Shown in pieces: positions 8,793-17,882 of a stretch of DNA of 40,693 nucleotides. The notes beneath the pieces are model-generated. The model was not told where the DNA came from. It ran no database searches and saw only the letters and a list, made by a program, of their open reading frames with translations. A program made the translations under genes and the position numbers. Origin of the DNA: Candidatus Electrothrix aarhusensis (lineage in GTDB: Bacteria > Desulfobacterota > Desulfobulbia > Desulfobulbales > Desulfobulbaceae); contig MTKO01000086.1 in assembly GCA_004028505.1 (NCBI GenBank), positions 1 through 40,693 on the forward strand, in the 5' to 3' direction. Positions within the stretch are counted from its first letter, which is position 1. Each line of letters starts with the position of its first letter.

Positions 8793-9572
8793 ATGAATAT
8801 CGTCGTCTGTATAAAACAGGTGCCTGATGCCAAGGATGTCCGGCTGGATCCCAAGACAAATACCATGTCCAGGGAGGGTGTGCAATCGATCATGAATCCC
8901 TTTGATCGCCATGCCTTGGAAGAGGGTGTCAGCTTAAAAGAAAAAGTTGGCGGCAAGGTCACCGTGTTGTCTATGGGGCCGCCCCAGGCCGAAGAGGTTC
9001 TGCGTGAGGCCATTGCCTGCGGTGCCGATGAAGGGGTGCTGGTGTCTGACCGGGCCTTTGCCGGGGCTGATACTTGGGCCACCTCTTACACGCTTGCCAA
9101 GGCGGTTGAGACTGTTGGGAATGCTGATCTTATTCTTTGCGGAAAGCAGGCCATTGACGGTGATACGGCTCAGGTTGGTCCTGGATTGGCATATCAGCTG
9201 AATTTGCCCTATGTCACCTGTGTGCAGAAGACCCGCGAGGTGAGCGAGACCGCCATTCAGGTGGAACGCATGATGGATGACGGGTATGATGTGGTGCAGC
9301 TGCCCCTTCCTGCCTTGCTCACAGTGGTGAAAGACATCAATGAGCCCCGGGTCCCTTCTTTGAAGGGAAAGATGAAGGCGAAGAAAGCGGAGATCAAGGT
9401 TTTATCTGCTGCCGATATCGGAGCTGAAGAGGATTGCATCGGTCTTGCCGGTTCGCCCACCCAAGTGGCTAAAGTTTTTGCTCCTGAACCGCGCGGGGAA
9501 CGCCGGGTGTTCTCTGGCACTGTTGAAGAGCAGGTTGAACAGTTGGTCGATGAGATCAAAGGGTATTTGTAA
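8793..9572 (+). CDS. etfB: EtfB, electron transfer flavoprotein beta subunit
   Basis: Beta subunit of the ETF heterodimer that passes electrons to or from the acyl-CoA dehydrogenase just upstream. It starts MNIVVCIKQVPDA and has the typical NPFDRHALEEG, ILCGKQAIDGDTAQVGP and LPALLTV segments. At 259 aa it is intact. Partner etfA is normally adjacent, but here about 1.1 kb holding two unrelated genes separates them. The context of a ferredoxin-fused EtfA hints at an ETF linked to low-potential electrons; whether it bifurcates is not decidable here. Confidence 0.95.
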   Translation: MNIVVCIKQVPDAKDVRLDPKTNTMSREGVQSIMNPFDRHALEEGVSLKEKVGGKVTVLSMGPPQAEEVLREAIACGADEGVLVSDRAFAGADTWATSYTLAKAVETVGNADLILCGKQAIDGDTAQVGPGLAYQLNLPYVTCVQKTREVSETAIQVERMMDDGYDVVQLPLPALLTVVKDINEPRVPSLKGKMKAKKAEIKVLSAADIGAEEDCIGLAGSPTQVAKVFAPEPRGERRVFSGTVEEQVEQLVDEIKGYL

Positions 9573-9582
9573 ATTTAAAATA

Positions 9583-10389
9583 ATGAGTAGCTTTTCAGCA
9601 AGATATGGATACAAGAATAATAAAGAAGTAGAAATAACTATCCGTGAAGATGTGCCTCAGGAATTCAGAGATTTTTTGATTCAGTTGTTATATGATATTG
9701 GATTTACTTCAACGAAGCTCCGAGAAATATTTTGTCGTGTTTTAAGAAAATCGCCGGATAACAGCAATTGGTCTGAGCCATATATTGACAGTGAAGTCAG
9801 AAGATTACTCAGAGAATGCGAGTGGTTTAAGGTATATGATATATTAGAAAGAATACTTCAAGTCATTGAAGAACAACCTTATAATTTTAAGGGTGAAGAA
9901 TTAAGAACAGAAATAAGTAATTTTTTTATTGAAGAAGGATACGGCTGGAAAATAAGCAAATCTTTAATAGAAATGCGGAGTAATGAATCTTTTGAAGTCG
10001 TCGTGCAATCAGCTAAGAATAACCTTTCTAAATGTCAGCATACTACTGCAAATAACGAACTACACGAGGCCATAAAGGATTTATCAAGAAGACCTTCCCC
10101 TGATTCAACAGGAGCAATCCAGCATTCAATGGCTTCACTTGAATGTGTCGCCCGAGAAATTACTGGAGATCGCAAGTTAACGCTTGGCGAGATAATTAAA
10201 AAAAACAAAAATTTAATTCCAAAGCCTTTGGATCAAGCTGTAGAAAAAACGTGGGGATTTGCTTCGGAATATGGCAGACATCTTAAAGAAGGTCGTGAAC
10301 CATCTTTTCAGGAAGCAGAGTTAATTGTCGGAATATGTTCATCTGTAGGAAGCTACCTTTTGAAATTGAAAAAAGATAACATTTTTTAA
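9583..10389 (+). CDS. AbiJ/HEPN-like abortive-infection type protein
   Basis: Predicted 268-aa protein. The N-terminus (FSARYGYKNNKEVEITIRED, then about 80 residues) resembles the AbiJ N-terminal domain type that opens FSERxGY. The C-terminus (SLECVAREITGDRKLTLGEI, then GFASEYGRHLKEGREPSFQEAELIVG) resembles the all-helical HEPN-like domain of many Abi proteins, whose GRH motif may be a nuclease remnant. The ORF is open back to 9445 inside etfB, but 9583 is the first ATG after the etfB stop. No clear Shine-Dalgarno is present. Base composition is clearly more AT-rich than etfB and etfA, so it is likely horizontally acquired. A defence role is inferred from family resemblance only. Confidence 0.7.
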   Translation: MSSFSARYGYKNNKEVEITIREDVPQEFRDFLIQLLYDIGFTSTKLREIFCRVLRKSPDNSNWSEPYIDSEVRRLLRECEWFKVYDILERILQVIEEQPYNFKGEELRTEISNFFIEEGYGWKISKSLIEMRSNESFEVVVQSAKNNLSKCQHTTANNELHEAIKDLSRRPSPDSTGAIQHSMASLECVAREITGDRKLTLGEIIKKNKNLIPKPLDQAVEKTWGFASEYGRHLKEGREPSFQEAELIVGICSSVGSYLLKLKKDNIF

Positions 10390-10408
10390 TGCAAAGTCGT
10401 CGGCGAAT

Positions 10409-10630
10409 ATGATTACATCCCGACTGGACGCGGAAACCAAGCAGCTGCTTAATGAGACCGCCAAAAAACTTGATTTGACTAAATCGGAACTCATCAGGAA
10501 AAGTGTCAGGGAATATCCTGAGAAGCAGAACCAGCCAAACGCTTGGGAAGCCGGAAAAGATATTTTTGGAAAATATTCAAGCGGAAGTGAGAACCTGTCT
10601 TCCAACAGAAAAAAAATTGGTGAACAGTAA
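10409..10630 (+). CDS. Ribbon-helix-helix antitoxin-like protein
   Basis: Small 73-aa protein. The N-terminal half (SRLDAETKQLLNETAKKLDLTKSELIRKSVREY) fits an RHH DNA-binding domain: a short strand followed by two helices. The second half (AWEAGKDIFGKYSSGSENLSSNRKK) matches the tail of antitoxins usually paired with a PIN-type toxin. The expected basic end after NRKK is missing (IGEQ then stop), so it may be truncated. No toxin gene follows; etfA begins 27 bp later. It probably arrived with the neighbouring Abi-like gene. Confidence 0.68.
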   Translation: MITSRLDAETKQLLNETAKKLDLTKSELIRKSVREYPEKQNQPNAWEAGKDIFGKYSSGSENLSSNRKKIGEQ

Positions 10631-10657
10631 AATTGAAATCAAAAACAATAACCTACC

Positions 10658-11856
10658 ATGCTCATAGTTAATACCGAAACATGCATCGGCTGCGGAATCT
10701 GTGAAGCCAACTGCGCCTTTGGCGCAATTACGTTGGAAGACGGCATTGCCGTGGTCGGCGACACCTGTACCCTCTGCGGTTCCTGCGTGGACAGCTGCGA
10801 AGTAGAAGCCTTGTGCATTGAAGGGGCAGAAAAGAAAGCCCCGGTCGATCTTTCTGCTTGGTCAGGAATTTGGGTTTTTGCCGAAGCTAGGCACGGCAAG
10901 ATTGCCCCGGTGGCCTTTGAGCTTCTGGGTATTGGCAGGCAATTGGCTGATCAACGCAAGGCTCCTCTGACAGCGGTTCTGCTCGGATCAGATCTGCATG
11001 ACAAGACAGATGAGTTGATCGCGGCAGGTGCGGATAAGGTTTTGCTGGCTGATGACCCGGCTCTTGCCCAGTACCGTGAAGATGTCTATGGTAAGGTACT
11101 CGAACACTTGGTTACCAAGTATAAACCCGAGGTCCTCTTGGCTGGTGCCACTGCCATTGGTCGTTCAGTTATTCCACAAGTGGCGACGGCTTGAGTGCTG
11201 GCTTGACAGCGGATTGTACTGATCTTGCCATTCGTGCGGAAGACGGAGTTCTGCTCCAGACCAGACCCGCTTTTGGCGGCAATATCATGGCAACTATTGA
11301 GTGTCCTCGTTCTCGTCCACAGATGTCCACTGTCCGTCCCAATGTTATGGCCCCGGCCGCGCCGGACTCCTCCCGAACCGGCGAGGTTATCGAAGTCGAA
11401 CTCTCTCAAGAGCTCCTGTCCTCTAAGGTTGAGGTACTGGAAACAGTGCTCTGCGAGGAAGAGCAGGGAAATATCCGCGAGTCGGAAGTCCTGGTCAGCG
11501 GCGGTCGGGGCATGGAAAACGAAAAGGGCTTTGCATTGCTTCGTGAGCTTGCCAATGAACTGAACGGGACAGTGTCCGCTTCCAGAGCTGCTGTGGATGC
11601 CGGTTGGATCGGTTATCCCTGTCAGGTAGGGCAAACCGGTAAGACTGTGAGTCCTAAACTGTACTTTGCCTGCGGAATTTCCGGTGCTGTCCAGCACACA
11701 GTGGGTATGCAATCTGCTGAAACCATTGTGGCTATCAACCGGGATGAAAAAGCCCCGATTTTTGACCTTGCCACCTATGGGCTGGTGGGGGATCTGTTTG
11801 AAATCCTGCCTCTGTTAACCCAAAAGATAAAGGAGCAGCGTGGTCATGTCTCTTGA
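10658..11856 (+). CDS. etfA: EtfA with N-terminal 2x[4Fe-4S] ferredoxin domain (frameshifted)
   Basis: Alpha subunit of ETF fused to a bacterial ferredoxin domain. Two CxxCxxCxxxC clusters are visible (Cys 9/12/15/19 and 37/40/43/47). The ETF alpha domain follows, and the FAD-binding C-terminal domain has VSGGRGM, SRAAVDAGWI, GKTVSPKLYFACGISGAVQH and NRDEKAPIF. The frame breaks at about 11190: QVATA is followed by a stop, and one added base restores QVATALSAGLTADCTDLAI. Full length is about 399 aa. No Shine-Dalgarno precedes the ATG, perhaps because the inserted cargo replaced the original etfB-etfA junction. The end overlaps fabG by 11 bp. Confidence 0.92.
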
Positions 11857-12595
11857 TGGAAAAATAGCACTGGTCACCGGCGGCAGCCGGGGAATTGGAC
11901 GGGCCGTTTGTCTGCACTTGGCTGCTCAGGGCGCGACAATCGGTATTAACTATGTGAGTAACGCCACCGCTGCTGAAGAGGTATTAGGCGACATCACCGC
12001 CCAGGGCGGGAAAGGTTTTATCAGTGGTTTTGATGTTGCTGACAGTAAGGCCGTTGGGAAAGCAATCAAGGAAATCACAGCCGAACATGGTGGGGTGGAT
12101 ATTTTGGTCAATAATGCCGGTATCACCAGAGATGGACTTATGGCCCGGATGAAAGATGACGACTGGGATGCGGTCCTGAACACCAATCTAAAAGGTGCTT
12201 TCATCTGTTCCAAAGCAGCGATGCGCGGGATGATGAAAAAGCGTTGGGGTAGAATTATCAACATTACTTCGGTGATTGGTTTTCTTGGTAATGCCGGTCA
12301 GGTGAACTATGCATCGGCCAAGGCTGGTCTGGTCGGGTTAACCAAGTCTGTGGCTCGGGAACTGGCTGGGCGTCAAGTCACGGTGAACTGTGTGGCTCCG
12401 GGGTATATCGCTACGGATATGACAGCTGATTTACCAGAAGATATTCAAGAGAAAATTATGTCAGCTATCCCTCTGGGCACACTCGGTACACCTGAAGACG
12501 TGGCCGGAGCAGTGGTGTACTTGGCTTCGGAAGAGAGCGGATATATGACAGGCCAAACTCTGCATGTCAACGGCGGGATGTACATGGGGAATTAA
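11846..12595 (+). CDS. fabG: FabG, 3-oxoacyl-ACP reductase
   Basis: NADPH-dependent reductase of the second step in each fatty-acid elongation cycle. It has the Rossmann motif TGGSRGIG, NNAG at 89-92, and the catalytic Ser142, Tyr155 and Lys159 (YASAKAG). It ends VNGGMYMGN, as usual. The ATG at 11846 gives the normal MSLDGKIALVTGG; an upstream GTG at 11840 is also possible, with AAGGAG in between typical distances of both. It overlaps the end of etfA. Confidence 0.95.
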   Translation: MSLDGKIALVTGGSRGIGRAVCLHLAAQGATIGINYVSNATAAEEVLGDITAQGGKGFISGFDVADSKAVGKAIKEITAEHGGVDILVNNAGITRDGLMARMKDDDWDAVLNTNLKGAFICSKAAMRGMMKKRWGRIINITSVIGFLGNAGQVNYASAKAGLVGLTKSVARELAGRQVTVNCVAPGYIATDMTADLPEDIQEKIMSAIPLGTLGTPEDVAGAVVYLASEESGYMTGQTLHVNGGMYMGN

Positions 12596-12647
12596 CCTTC
12601 AGAGCAAACGCTTTGAACGTAACCCCACTCAAGTATAGAAAACTATC

Positions 12648-12676
12648 GTTCGGAACGGGTGTTCCCGAACTTTTTT
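12648..12676 (+). terminator. Hairpin plus T6 between fabG and acpP
   Basis: GTTCGG AAC GGGT GTT C CCGAAC folds into a 9-bp stem with one bulge, directly followed by TTTTTT. It lies 30 bp before acpP inside an otherwise continuous operon. It may therefore act as a partial terminator or mRNA-stability element giving acpP its own expression level. Confidence 0.7.
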
Positions 12677-12706
12677 GCTACATATAACCAATTCAGGAGA
12701 AAAAGA

Positions 12707-12940
12707 ATGGCAGTTGCAGATAAAATGATCGACATTATTGAAGAACAACTCAGTGTTGACAAAGAAAAAATAGTTCCTGGCGCATCTTTTGTTGATGATC
12801 TCGGTGCGGATTCCCTTGATCTGGTTGAACTGATTATGGCCATGGAAGAAGAGTTTGATGTCGAGATTCCTGATGAAGATGCAGAGAAAATTGCAACTGT
12901 CCAGAATGCGATTGATTACGTTAATAACATCCAGGCGTAA
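12707..12940 (+). CDS. acpP: Acyl carrier protein
   Basis: Small acidic carrier (77 aa) that holds acyl chains on 4'-phosphopantetheine. The attachment Ser36 is in [11 protein letters not shown] chose the ATG at 12707 (MAVADKMID), which has AGGAGAAA upstream; the ORF is open 16 codons further but that part is not ACP-like. It sits between fabG and fabF as in most bacteria. Confidence 0.96.
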   Translation: MAVADKMIDIIEEQLSVDKEKIVPGASFVDDLGADSLDLVELIMAMEEEFDVEIPDEDAEKIATVQNAIDYVNNIQA

Positions 12941-13109
12941 GGGCTGAAGCAGAAGCTCTCCTTTGTTTAAACCGATTATCATAACTGGATTATCGGAAAA
13001 GCGTAGCTAGCAAGGATTGCTTTTGTTTCCTCAGTAGAGAGCACGGTGTCAATGCGTAGTCTGGTAGACTGACACTTGGATTACAGGGAATCTTACAGAT
13101 TATTTCAGC

Positions 13110-14363
13110 ATGGTCAATAATGCACAGCGGCGAGTTGTTGTCACCGGAGTAGGATTAGTTACTCCACTGGGAACCGGGACGGAGAAAACATGGCAGGGGC
13201 TGGTAAATGGGCAGAGCGGTATCGGCCCGATTACCCGTTTTGACGCATCCGCACATACCTCTCAAATTGCCGCTGAGGTTAAGGATTTCAACCCTGACCT
13301 CTGGTTTGAAAAAAAACAGGCAAAACATCTGGATCATTTTGTTCAATACGGTATTGCCGCCGCTGAGATGGCTGTTAAGGCCGGTGGGTTGGAGATTACC
13401 GAGGAAATGGCCGAGCGTGTCGGGGTTGTCACCGGATGCGGCATGGGGGGCCTGCCGACTATTGAGGAGTACCACAGCGTTCTGTTGAACAGGGGGCCGC
13501 GTCGAATTACTCCTTTTTTGGTGCCTCGGATGATCCCGAATATGCCGTCAGGTCATATTTCCATGTATCTCAATGCCAAGGGGCCAAACCTTGCCTTGTC
13601 TACAGCATGCGCAGCCGGAACCCATGCGGTGGGGGAAGCCTATCGTCATATTTTGTTCGGTGATTGTGATGTCGCTATAACAGGCGGAACAGAATCGGTT
13701 ATATGTCCCTTAGCGGTAGGCGGCTTTGCATCAATGAAGGCTTTGTCCACCCGTAACGATGACCCAACGCACGCATCACGTCCTTTTGACAAAGATCGAG
13801 ACGGATTTATTATCGCAGAAGGTGCTGGCATGATTGTTCTGGAGGAGCTTGAATTCGCTCGGGCCCGTGGAGCTGAAATTTTAGCTGAGATAGTGGGATA
13901 CGGTCAATCCAGCGATGCCTATCATATAGCAGCTCCGCCGGAAGACGGAGAAGGGGCTGCTCGTTGTATGAAGATGGCTCTGCGTAATGCAGGCATGAAT
14001 CCTGATGAGATTGATTATATTAATGCCCACGGCACCTCGACGCCGCTCAATGATCGTTGTGAAACCGCTGCAATCAAGACGGTTTTCGGTGACCACGCCT
14101 ATAAGCTAGCTATCAGCTCAACGAAGTCCATGACTGGTCATATGCTCGGCGGGGCCGGAGGCATTGAGGCGGCTTTTACTGCATTGACTTTGCACCATCA
14201 ATGTATCCCTCCCACGGTCAATCTGGAAAATCCAGACCCGAACTGTGATCTCGACTATGTGCCGAATACAGCCCGTGAGGTCTCGATTCGGGCGGCAATG
14301 TCCAATTCTTTTGGCTTTGGCGGCACCAACGGGGTCATCATCATGAAACGGTTTGAAGGCTGA
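13110..14363 (+). CDS. fabF: FabF, beta-ketoacyl-ACP synthase II
   Basis: Condensing enzyme for fatty-acid elongation. The catalytic Cys167 (STACAAGTH), His307 (NAHGTSTPLND) and His344 (KSMTGHMLGGAGG) are present. At 417 aa it is intact. The 169-bp leader after acpP contains a nested hairpin (13048-13077, GTGTC...GACAC enclosing AGTCT...AGACT). No strong ribosome binding site is seen before the ATG. Confidence 0.96.
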   Translation: MVNNAQRRVVVTGVGLVTPLGTGTEKTWQGLVNGQSGIGPITRFDASAHTSQIAAEVKDFNPDLWFEKKQAKHLDHFVQYGIAAAEMAVKAGGLEITEEMAERVGVVTGCGMGGLPTIEEYHSVLLNRGPRRITPFLVPRMIPNMPSGHISMYLNAKGPNLALSTACAAGTHAVGEAYRHILFGDCDVAITGGTESVICPLAVGGFASMKALSTRNDDPTHASRPFDKDRDGFIIAEGAGMIVLEELEFARARGAEILAEIVGYGQSSDAYHIAAPPEDGEGAARCMKMALRNAGMNPDEIDYINAHGTSTPLNDRCETAAIKTVFGDHAYKLAISSTKSMTGHMLGGAGGIEAAFTALTLHHQCIPPTVNLENPDPNCDLDYVPNTAREVSIRAAMSNSFGFGGTNGVIIMKRFEG

Positions 14364-14385
14364 ACAGCGACCTCGGAGAAAAAAC

Positions 14386-14811
14386 ATGAAAATTGCAGTA
14401 GGCAGTGACCACGGGGGCTTTGAGCTGAAGAAGCTGATCGTTCAATTTCTGGGGGAACTCGGTCAAGAGGTTGAGTCTGTGGGCTGCCATTCCTTGGAGT
14501 CTGTTGATTACCCAGATTTTGCTGAGAAGGTTTGCACGGCTGTACAAACAGGAGCTTGCGATTGCGGGATTCTGATCTGCGGAACCGGTATCGGTATGTC
14601 TATTGCCGCCAACCGGCATAAGGAGATTCGGGCCGCACTCTGTCATGAAGCCTTTACCGCCAGAATGAGCCGGGAGCATAATAATGCGAATGTACTTTGC
14701 CTCGGTGAGCGAGTGATCGGTTCGGAAGTCGCTCTGGACATCGTCAGAACCTGGGTGGCAACAGAATTTGCTGGCGGTCGGCATCAAAAAAGACTGGATA
14801 TGTTCAGTTAA
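14386..14811 (+). CDS. rpiB: RpiB, ribose-5-phosphate isomerase B
   Basis: Interconverts ribose-5-phosphate and ribulose-5-phosphate in the pentose phosphate pathway. RpiB/LacA family signatures are KIAVGSDHGGFELK, DYPDFAEKV, GILICGTGIGMSIAANR and SREHNNANVLCLG. The start at 14386 has GGAG 7 nt upstream; the longer ORF from 14353 overlaps fabF. Length is 141 aa. A terminator follows. Confidence 0.94.
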   Translation: MKIAVGSDHGGFELKKLIVQFLGELGQEVESVGCHSLESVDYPDFAEKVCTAVQTGACDCGILICGTGIGMSIAANRHKEIRAALCHEAFTARMSREHNNANVLCLGERVIGSEVALDIVRTWVATEFAGGRHQKRLDMFS

Positions 14812-14895
14812 CCGTTCAGCTAACGAAAAAGGCAGCTGTTTGTTGCAGGAGACGACGTCTTTTGTTGCCCTGCTTCTTTCCTGACGACAATTTTT

Positions 14896-14927
14896 CGGCA
14901 GCCCCTGACGGTGCTGCCGTTTTTTTT
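14896..14927 (+). terminator. Rho-independent terminator after rpiB
   Basis: CGGCAGC and GCTGCCG form a 7-bp GC-rich stem that is extendable by a CC/GG pair, followed directly by a T8 run. It separates the fatty-acid block from glyA-nrdR-ribD. Confidence 0.85.
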
Positions 14928-14965
14928 CTTTTACAATCAACGATAAAATATTTTAGGCGGAAGGT

Positions 14966-16219
14966 ATGGCAACGCTCAAAGAGACAGACCCAGATATCTA
15001 TAGGCAGATTCAATATGAACTTGAGCGTCAGGCCAATCAGCTGGAACTGATCGCTTCGGAGAATATTGTTTCCCCGGCTGTGCTGGAGGCTCAAGGCTCC
15101 ATTTTTACCAATAAATATGCAGAAGGCTATCCAAACAGGCGCTATTACGGCGGTTGCGACCATGCCGATGTGGTGGAAACCTTAGCCTGTGAGCGTGCCA
15201 AAGAACTGTTTAACGCCGAATATGCCAATGTGCAGCCGCATTCCGGCAGCCAGTCCAACATGGCAGTTTATTTTGCCACGCTAAAGCCGGGGGACAAAGT
15301 ACTGGGCATGGATTTGGCCCACGGCGGGCATCTGACCCACGGAGCCACAGTTTCTTTTTCCGGTAAGCTGTTCAATTTCGTTTCCTACGGTGTTAAGCGG
15401 GATACGGAAACCATTGATATGGCGGAAGTAGAACGAATTGCCTTTGAGAATCGCCCCAAGATGATTGTGGCCGGAGCAAGTGCCTATCCCCGTGTTATTG
15501 ATTTCGAAGGATTTCGTCATATAGCTGATCAGATCGGTGCGCTGTTCATGGTAGATATGGCCCATATTGCCGGTTTAGTGGCTGCGGGCGAGCATCCATC
15601 ACCGGTACCCTATGCTGATTTTGTCACTACCACGACCCATAAAACCCTGCGTGGCCCGCGAGGCGGTTTAATTTTGGCCAAGGAAAAATTTGCCAAAGCC
15701 TTGGACTCCAATATTTTCCCAGGAATTCAAGGTGGCCCGCTTGTCCATGTGATTGCTGCTAAAGCGGTCAGTTTCAAGGAGGCAATGACTGAGGAGTACC
15801 GCCAATATCAAAAGCAGGTTGTGGTTAATGCATCTGCGTTGGCGACTCGCTTGACTGAGCACGGCTTCAGGATTGTATCCGGCGGAACGGATAACCATCT
15901 CCTCCTTATTGACCTGAGCAGCAAAAATCTTACCGGAAAAGATGCTGAGGAGCGTCTGGAGAAAGCAGGGCTGACGGTGAACAAAAACGCCATTCCTTTT
16001 GATAAACAATCACGATTTGTGACGAGCGGTATCCGTATCGGTACCCCAGCTGTCACCACCCGAGGGCTTAAAGAACCAGAGATGGTTATGATCGGTGACT
16101 GGATTAATCGGGTCCTTACATCAGGAGAAGAAGAGGCGGCTCAGGTGCGGCAGGAAGTACGGCAACTTTGTGAGACAGTTCCTCTGTACCCGGAGATTGT
16201 CCGGGATGATTCACTCTAA
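14966..16219 (+). CDS. glyA: GlyA, serine hydroxymethyltransferase
   Basis: PLP enzyme converting serine and tetrahydrofolate to glycine and methylene-THF, the main one-carbon source. Motifs are [39 protein letters not shown] and VDMAHIAGL. The PLP lysine is Lys226 in [14 protein letters not shown]. Length is 417 aa, intact. It lies 38 bp after the rpiB terminator; AGGCGGAAGG is a ribosome binding site. Confidence 0.97.
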   Translation: MATLKETDPDIYRQIQYELERQANQLELIASENIVSPAVLEAQGSIFTNKYAEGYPNRRYYGGCDHADVVETLACERAKELFNAEYANVQPHSGSQSNMAVYFATLKPGDKVLGMDLAHGGHLTHGATVSFSGKLFNFVSYGVKRDTETIDMAEVERIAFENRPKMIVAGASAYPRVIDFEGFRHIADQIGALFMVDMAHIAGLVAAGEHPSPVPYADFVTTTTHKTLRGPRGGLILAKEKFAKALDSNIFPGIQGGPLVHVIAAKAVSFKEAMTEEYRQYQKQVVVNASALATRLTEHGFRIVSGGTDNHLLLIDLSSKNLTGKDAEERLEKAGLTVNKNAIPFDKQSRFVTSGIRIGTPAVTTRGLKEPEMVMIGDWINRVLTSGEEEAAQVRQEVRQLCETVPLYPEIVRDDSL

Positions 16220-16270
16220 GGGTTTGTTTATCCTGGCTCACTTTTTTCTTTTACCCCCTTTGCCCACGCT

Positions 16271-16729
16271 ATGAAATGCCCTTACTGCGGTCAGCTGGAC
16301 AACCGGGTCATTGATTCCCGCCTGAATAAGGATAAAATCATTACCCGGCGGAGGCGTCATTGTGAGGCCTGTGATCAGCGCTTCACCACCTATGAGCGCA
16401 TTGAAATGATGCTGCCCATGCTGGTGAAAAAAGATGGGCGTCGAGAGGCATGGGACAGGGGAAAAATGATTCTTGGCTTGGAGAAGGCCTGTGAAAAACG
16501 CCCGGTAAGCTTGGAGGATATTGATCGTTTTGTGGACGGAATTGAGCACAGGCTGCAAGATCTAGGCGGCAAAGAGATTCTTACCTCTCAGTTAGGCGAG
16601 TGGGTGATGGAAGCACTTCCGCAACTAGATGAAGTCGCCTATGTTCGTTTCGCTTCAGTCTATCGGCAGTTCAAAGACGTGAATGAGTTTATGGATGAGC
16701 TCAAATATTTTCTGGGAAAGCAGCATTAA
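16271..16729 (+). CDS. nrdR: NrdR, ribonucleotide reductase repressor
   Basis: ATP-cone transcription repressor of ribonucleotide reductase genes. It has an N-terminal zinc ribbon (Cys3, Cys6, Cys31, Cys34: CPYC and CEAC), the [18 protein letters not shown] signature, and an ATP-cone domain (about 46-136). Length is 152 aa, normal. It sits between glyA and ribD, as in many proteobacteria. Confidence 0.96.
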   Translation: MKCPYCGQLDNRVIDSRLNKDKIITRRRRHCEACDQRFTTYERIEMMLPMLVKKDGRREAWDRGKMILGLEKACEKRPVSLEDIDRFVDGIEHRLQDLGGKEILTSQLGEWVMEALPQLDEVAYVRFASVYRQFKDVNEFMDELKYFLGKQH

Positions 16730-16752
16730 GCTGACCATATTTTTTTGGGGCT

Positions 16753-17868
16753 ATGAGTTTTGATATCGAATACATGCGCCTTGCCATCAAAGAGGCGGAA
16801 AAGGGATTAGGGCGAACATCACCTAATCCCTGTGTCGGTGCTGTCATTGTCAAAAATGACCAGATTATAGGGCAGGGATATCATCGTCAAGCCGGAACCC
16901 CTCATGCCGAAGTGAATGCCATTGCTGATGCCCTTGATAAGGGTAGGGGTAAGAATAAGATCTGTGCTGGAGCGACTATCTATGTCACGCTGGAACCCTG
17001 TAATCATACCGGAAGAACCCCTCCCTGCACCCAAGCCATTCTTACCGCCGGATTCAGTCGAGTGGTGATCGGCATGGCTGATTTCAACCCTGTTGCCTCT
17101 GGCGGCGCTGATTTTCTCCAGTCGCAAGGCGTTGAGGTCAGATTGGGCGTTCTTGAACAGGAATGCCGACAGCTTAACTATCCCTTTCTCAAACATTCAG
17201 TCACTGGTCTTCCTTGGGTTGTGATGAAGGCGGGCGTGAGTTTGGATGGCAAGATCAGCCGCAGGCAGGGAAAAGGCGGTGCCGTAACTGGCCCTGCCTC
17301 AAAGCAACGAGTTCATGAGTTACGAAATCAGCTGGATGCCATCCTGGTCGGGAGCGGCACGGCCCTTATTGATGATCCCTCTCTGACCACCCGGCTGGAG
17401 CAGGAGGAGCGGCGCGATCCTCTTCGGGTGATTTTGGATAGCCAACTCAAGCTCTCTCCTGGTGCCCGCATGCTTACGCAGCAATCATCAGCAGTAACAT
17501 GGATATTCTGTGATCAACAGGCCTCAGAGCGCAAACAGAAGAACTTGGAGCAGGCCGGGGCAAGTATCCATAGGGTAGATAGAGAGCAGGATGGCGGGCT
17601 TGATCTTGCACAGGTCCTGCACCAATTAGGGCAGGCCGATATTACTTCTGTTTTGGTGGAAGGTGGCGCTGCTGTTCACGGTTCTTTTCTCAAGAAGAAA
17701 TTAGTGGACCAAGTTTATCTCTTCACAGCACCGTATTTCATCGGCGAGCAGGGAACATCGCTTTTCAGTGGCTACAGCATCGGTGAAGAAGAAACGCCGC
17801 TTTCTTTGCAAGAGCAAACAACAGAAACCGTGGGCCGAGATATATTGATTCGGGGCTTACTGTACTGA
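16753..17868 (+). CDS. ribD: RibD, riboflavin deaminase/reductase
   Basis: Bifunctional enzyme that performs the second and third steps of riboflavin synthesis. The N-terminal deaminase has zinc ligands His51/Glu53 (HAEVNA) and Cys83/Cys92 (PCNHTGRTPPC). The reductase domain starts at about 155 (PWVVMKAGVSLDGKI) and contains ILVGSGTALIDDP and VEGGAAVHGSF. At 371 aa it is intact. It ends the forward operon and converges on the ParB-like gene 14 bp away. Confidence 0.96.
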   Translation: MSFDIEYMRLAIKEAEKGLGRTSPNPCVGAVIVKNDQIIGQGYHRQAGTPHAEVNAIADALDKGRGKNKICAGATIYVTLEPCNHTGRTPPCTQAILTAGFSRVVIGMADFNPVASGGADFLQSQGVEVRLGVLEQECRQLNYPFLKHSVTGLPWVVMKAGVSLDGKISRRQGKGGAVTGPASKQRVHELRNQLDAILVGSGTALIDDPSLTTRLEQEERRDPLRVILDSQLKLSPGARMLTQQSSAVTWIFCDQQASERKQKNLEQAGASIHRVDREQDGGLDLAQVLHQLGQADITSVLVEGGAAVHGSFLKKKLVDQVYLFTAPYFIGEQGTSLFSGYSIGEEETPLSLQEQTTETVGRDILIRGLLY

Positions 17869-17882
17869 TTTATTCTCCTGTG

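Noticed and set aside
12941-13109. FapR operator or riboswitch before fabF
   Set aside because: Only a nested small hairpin is visible; no match to known motifs.
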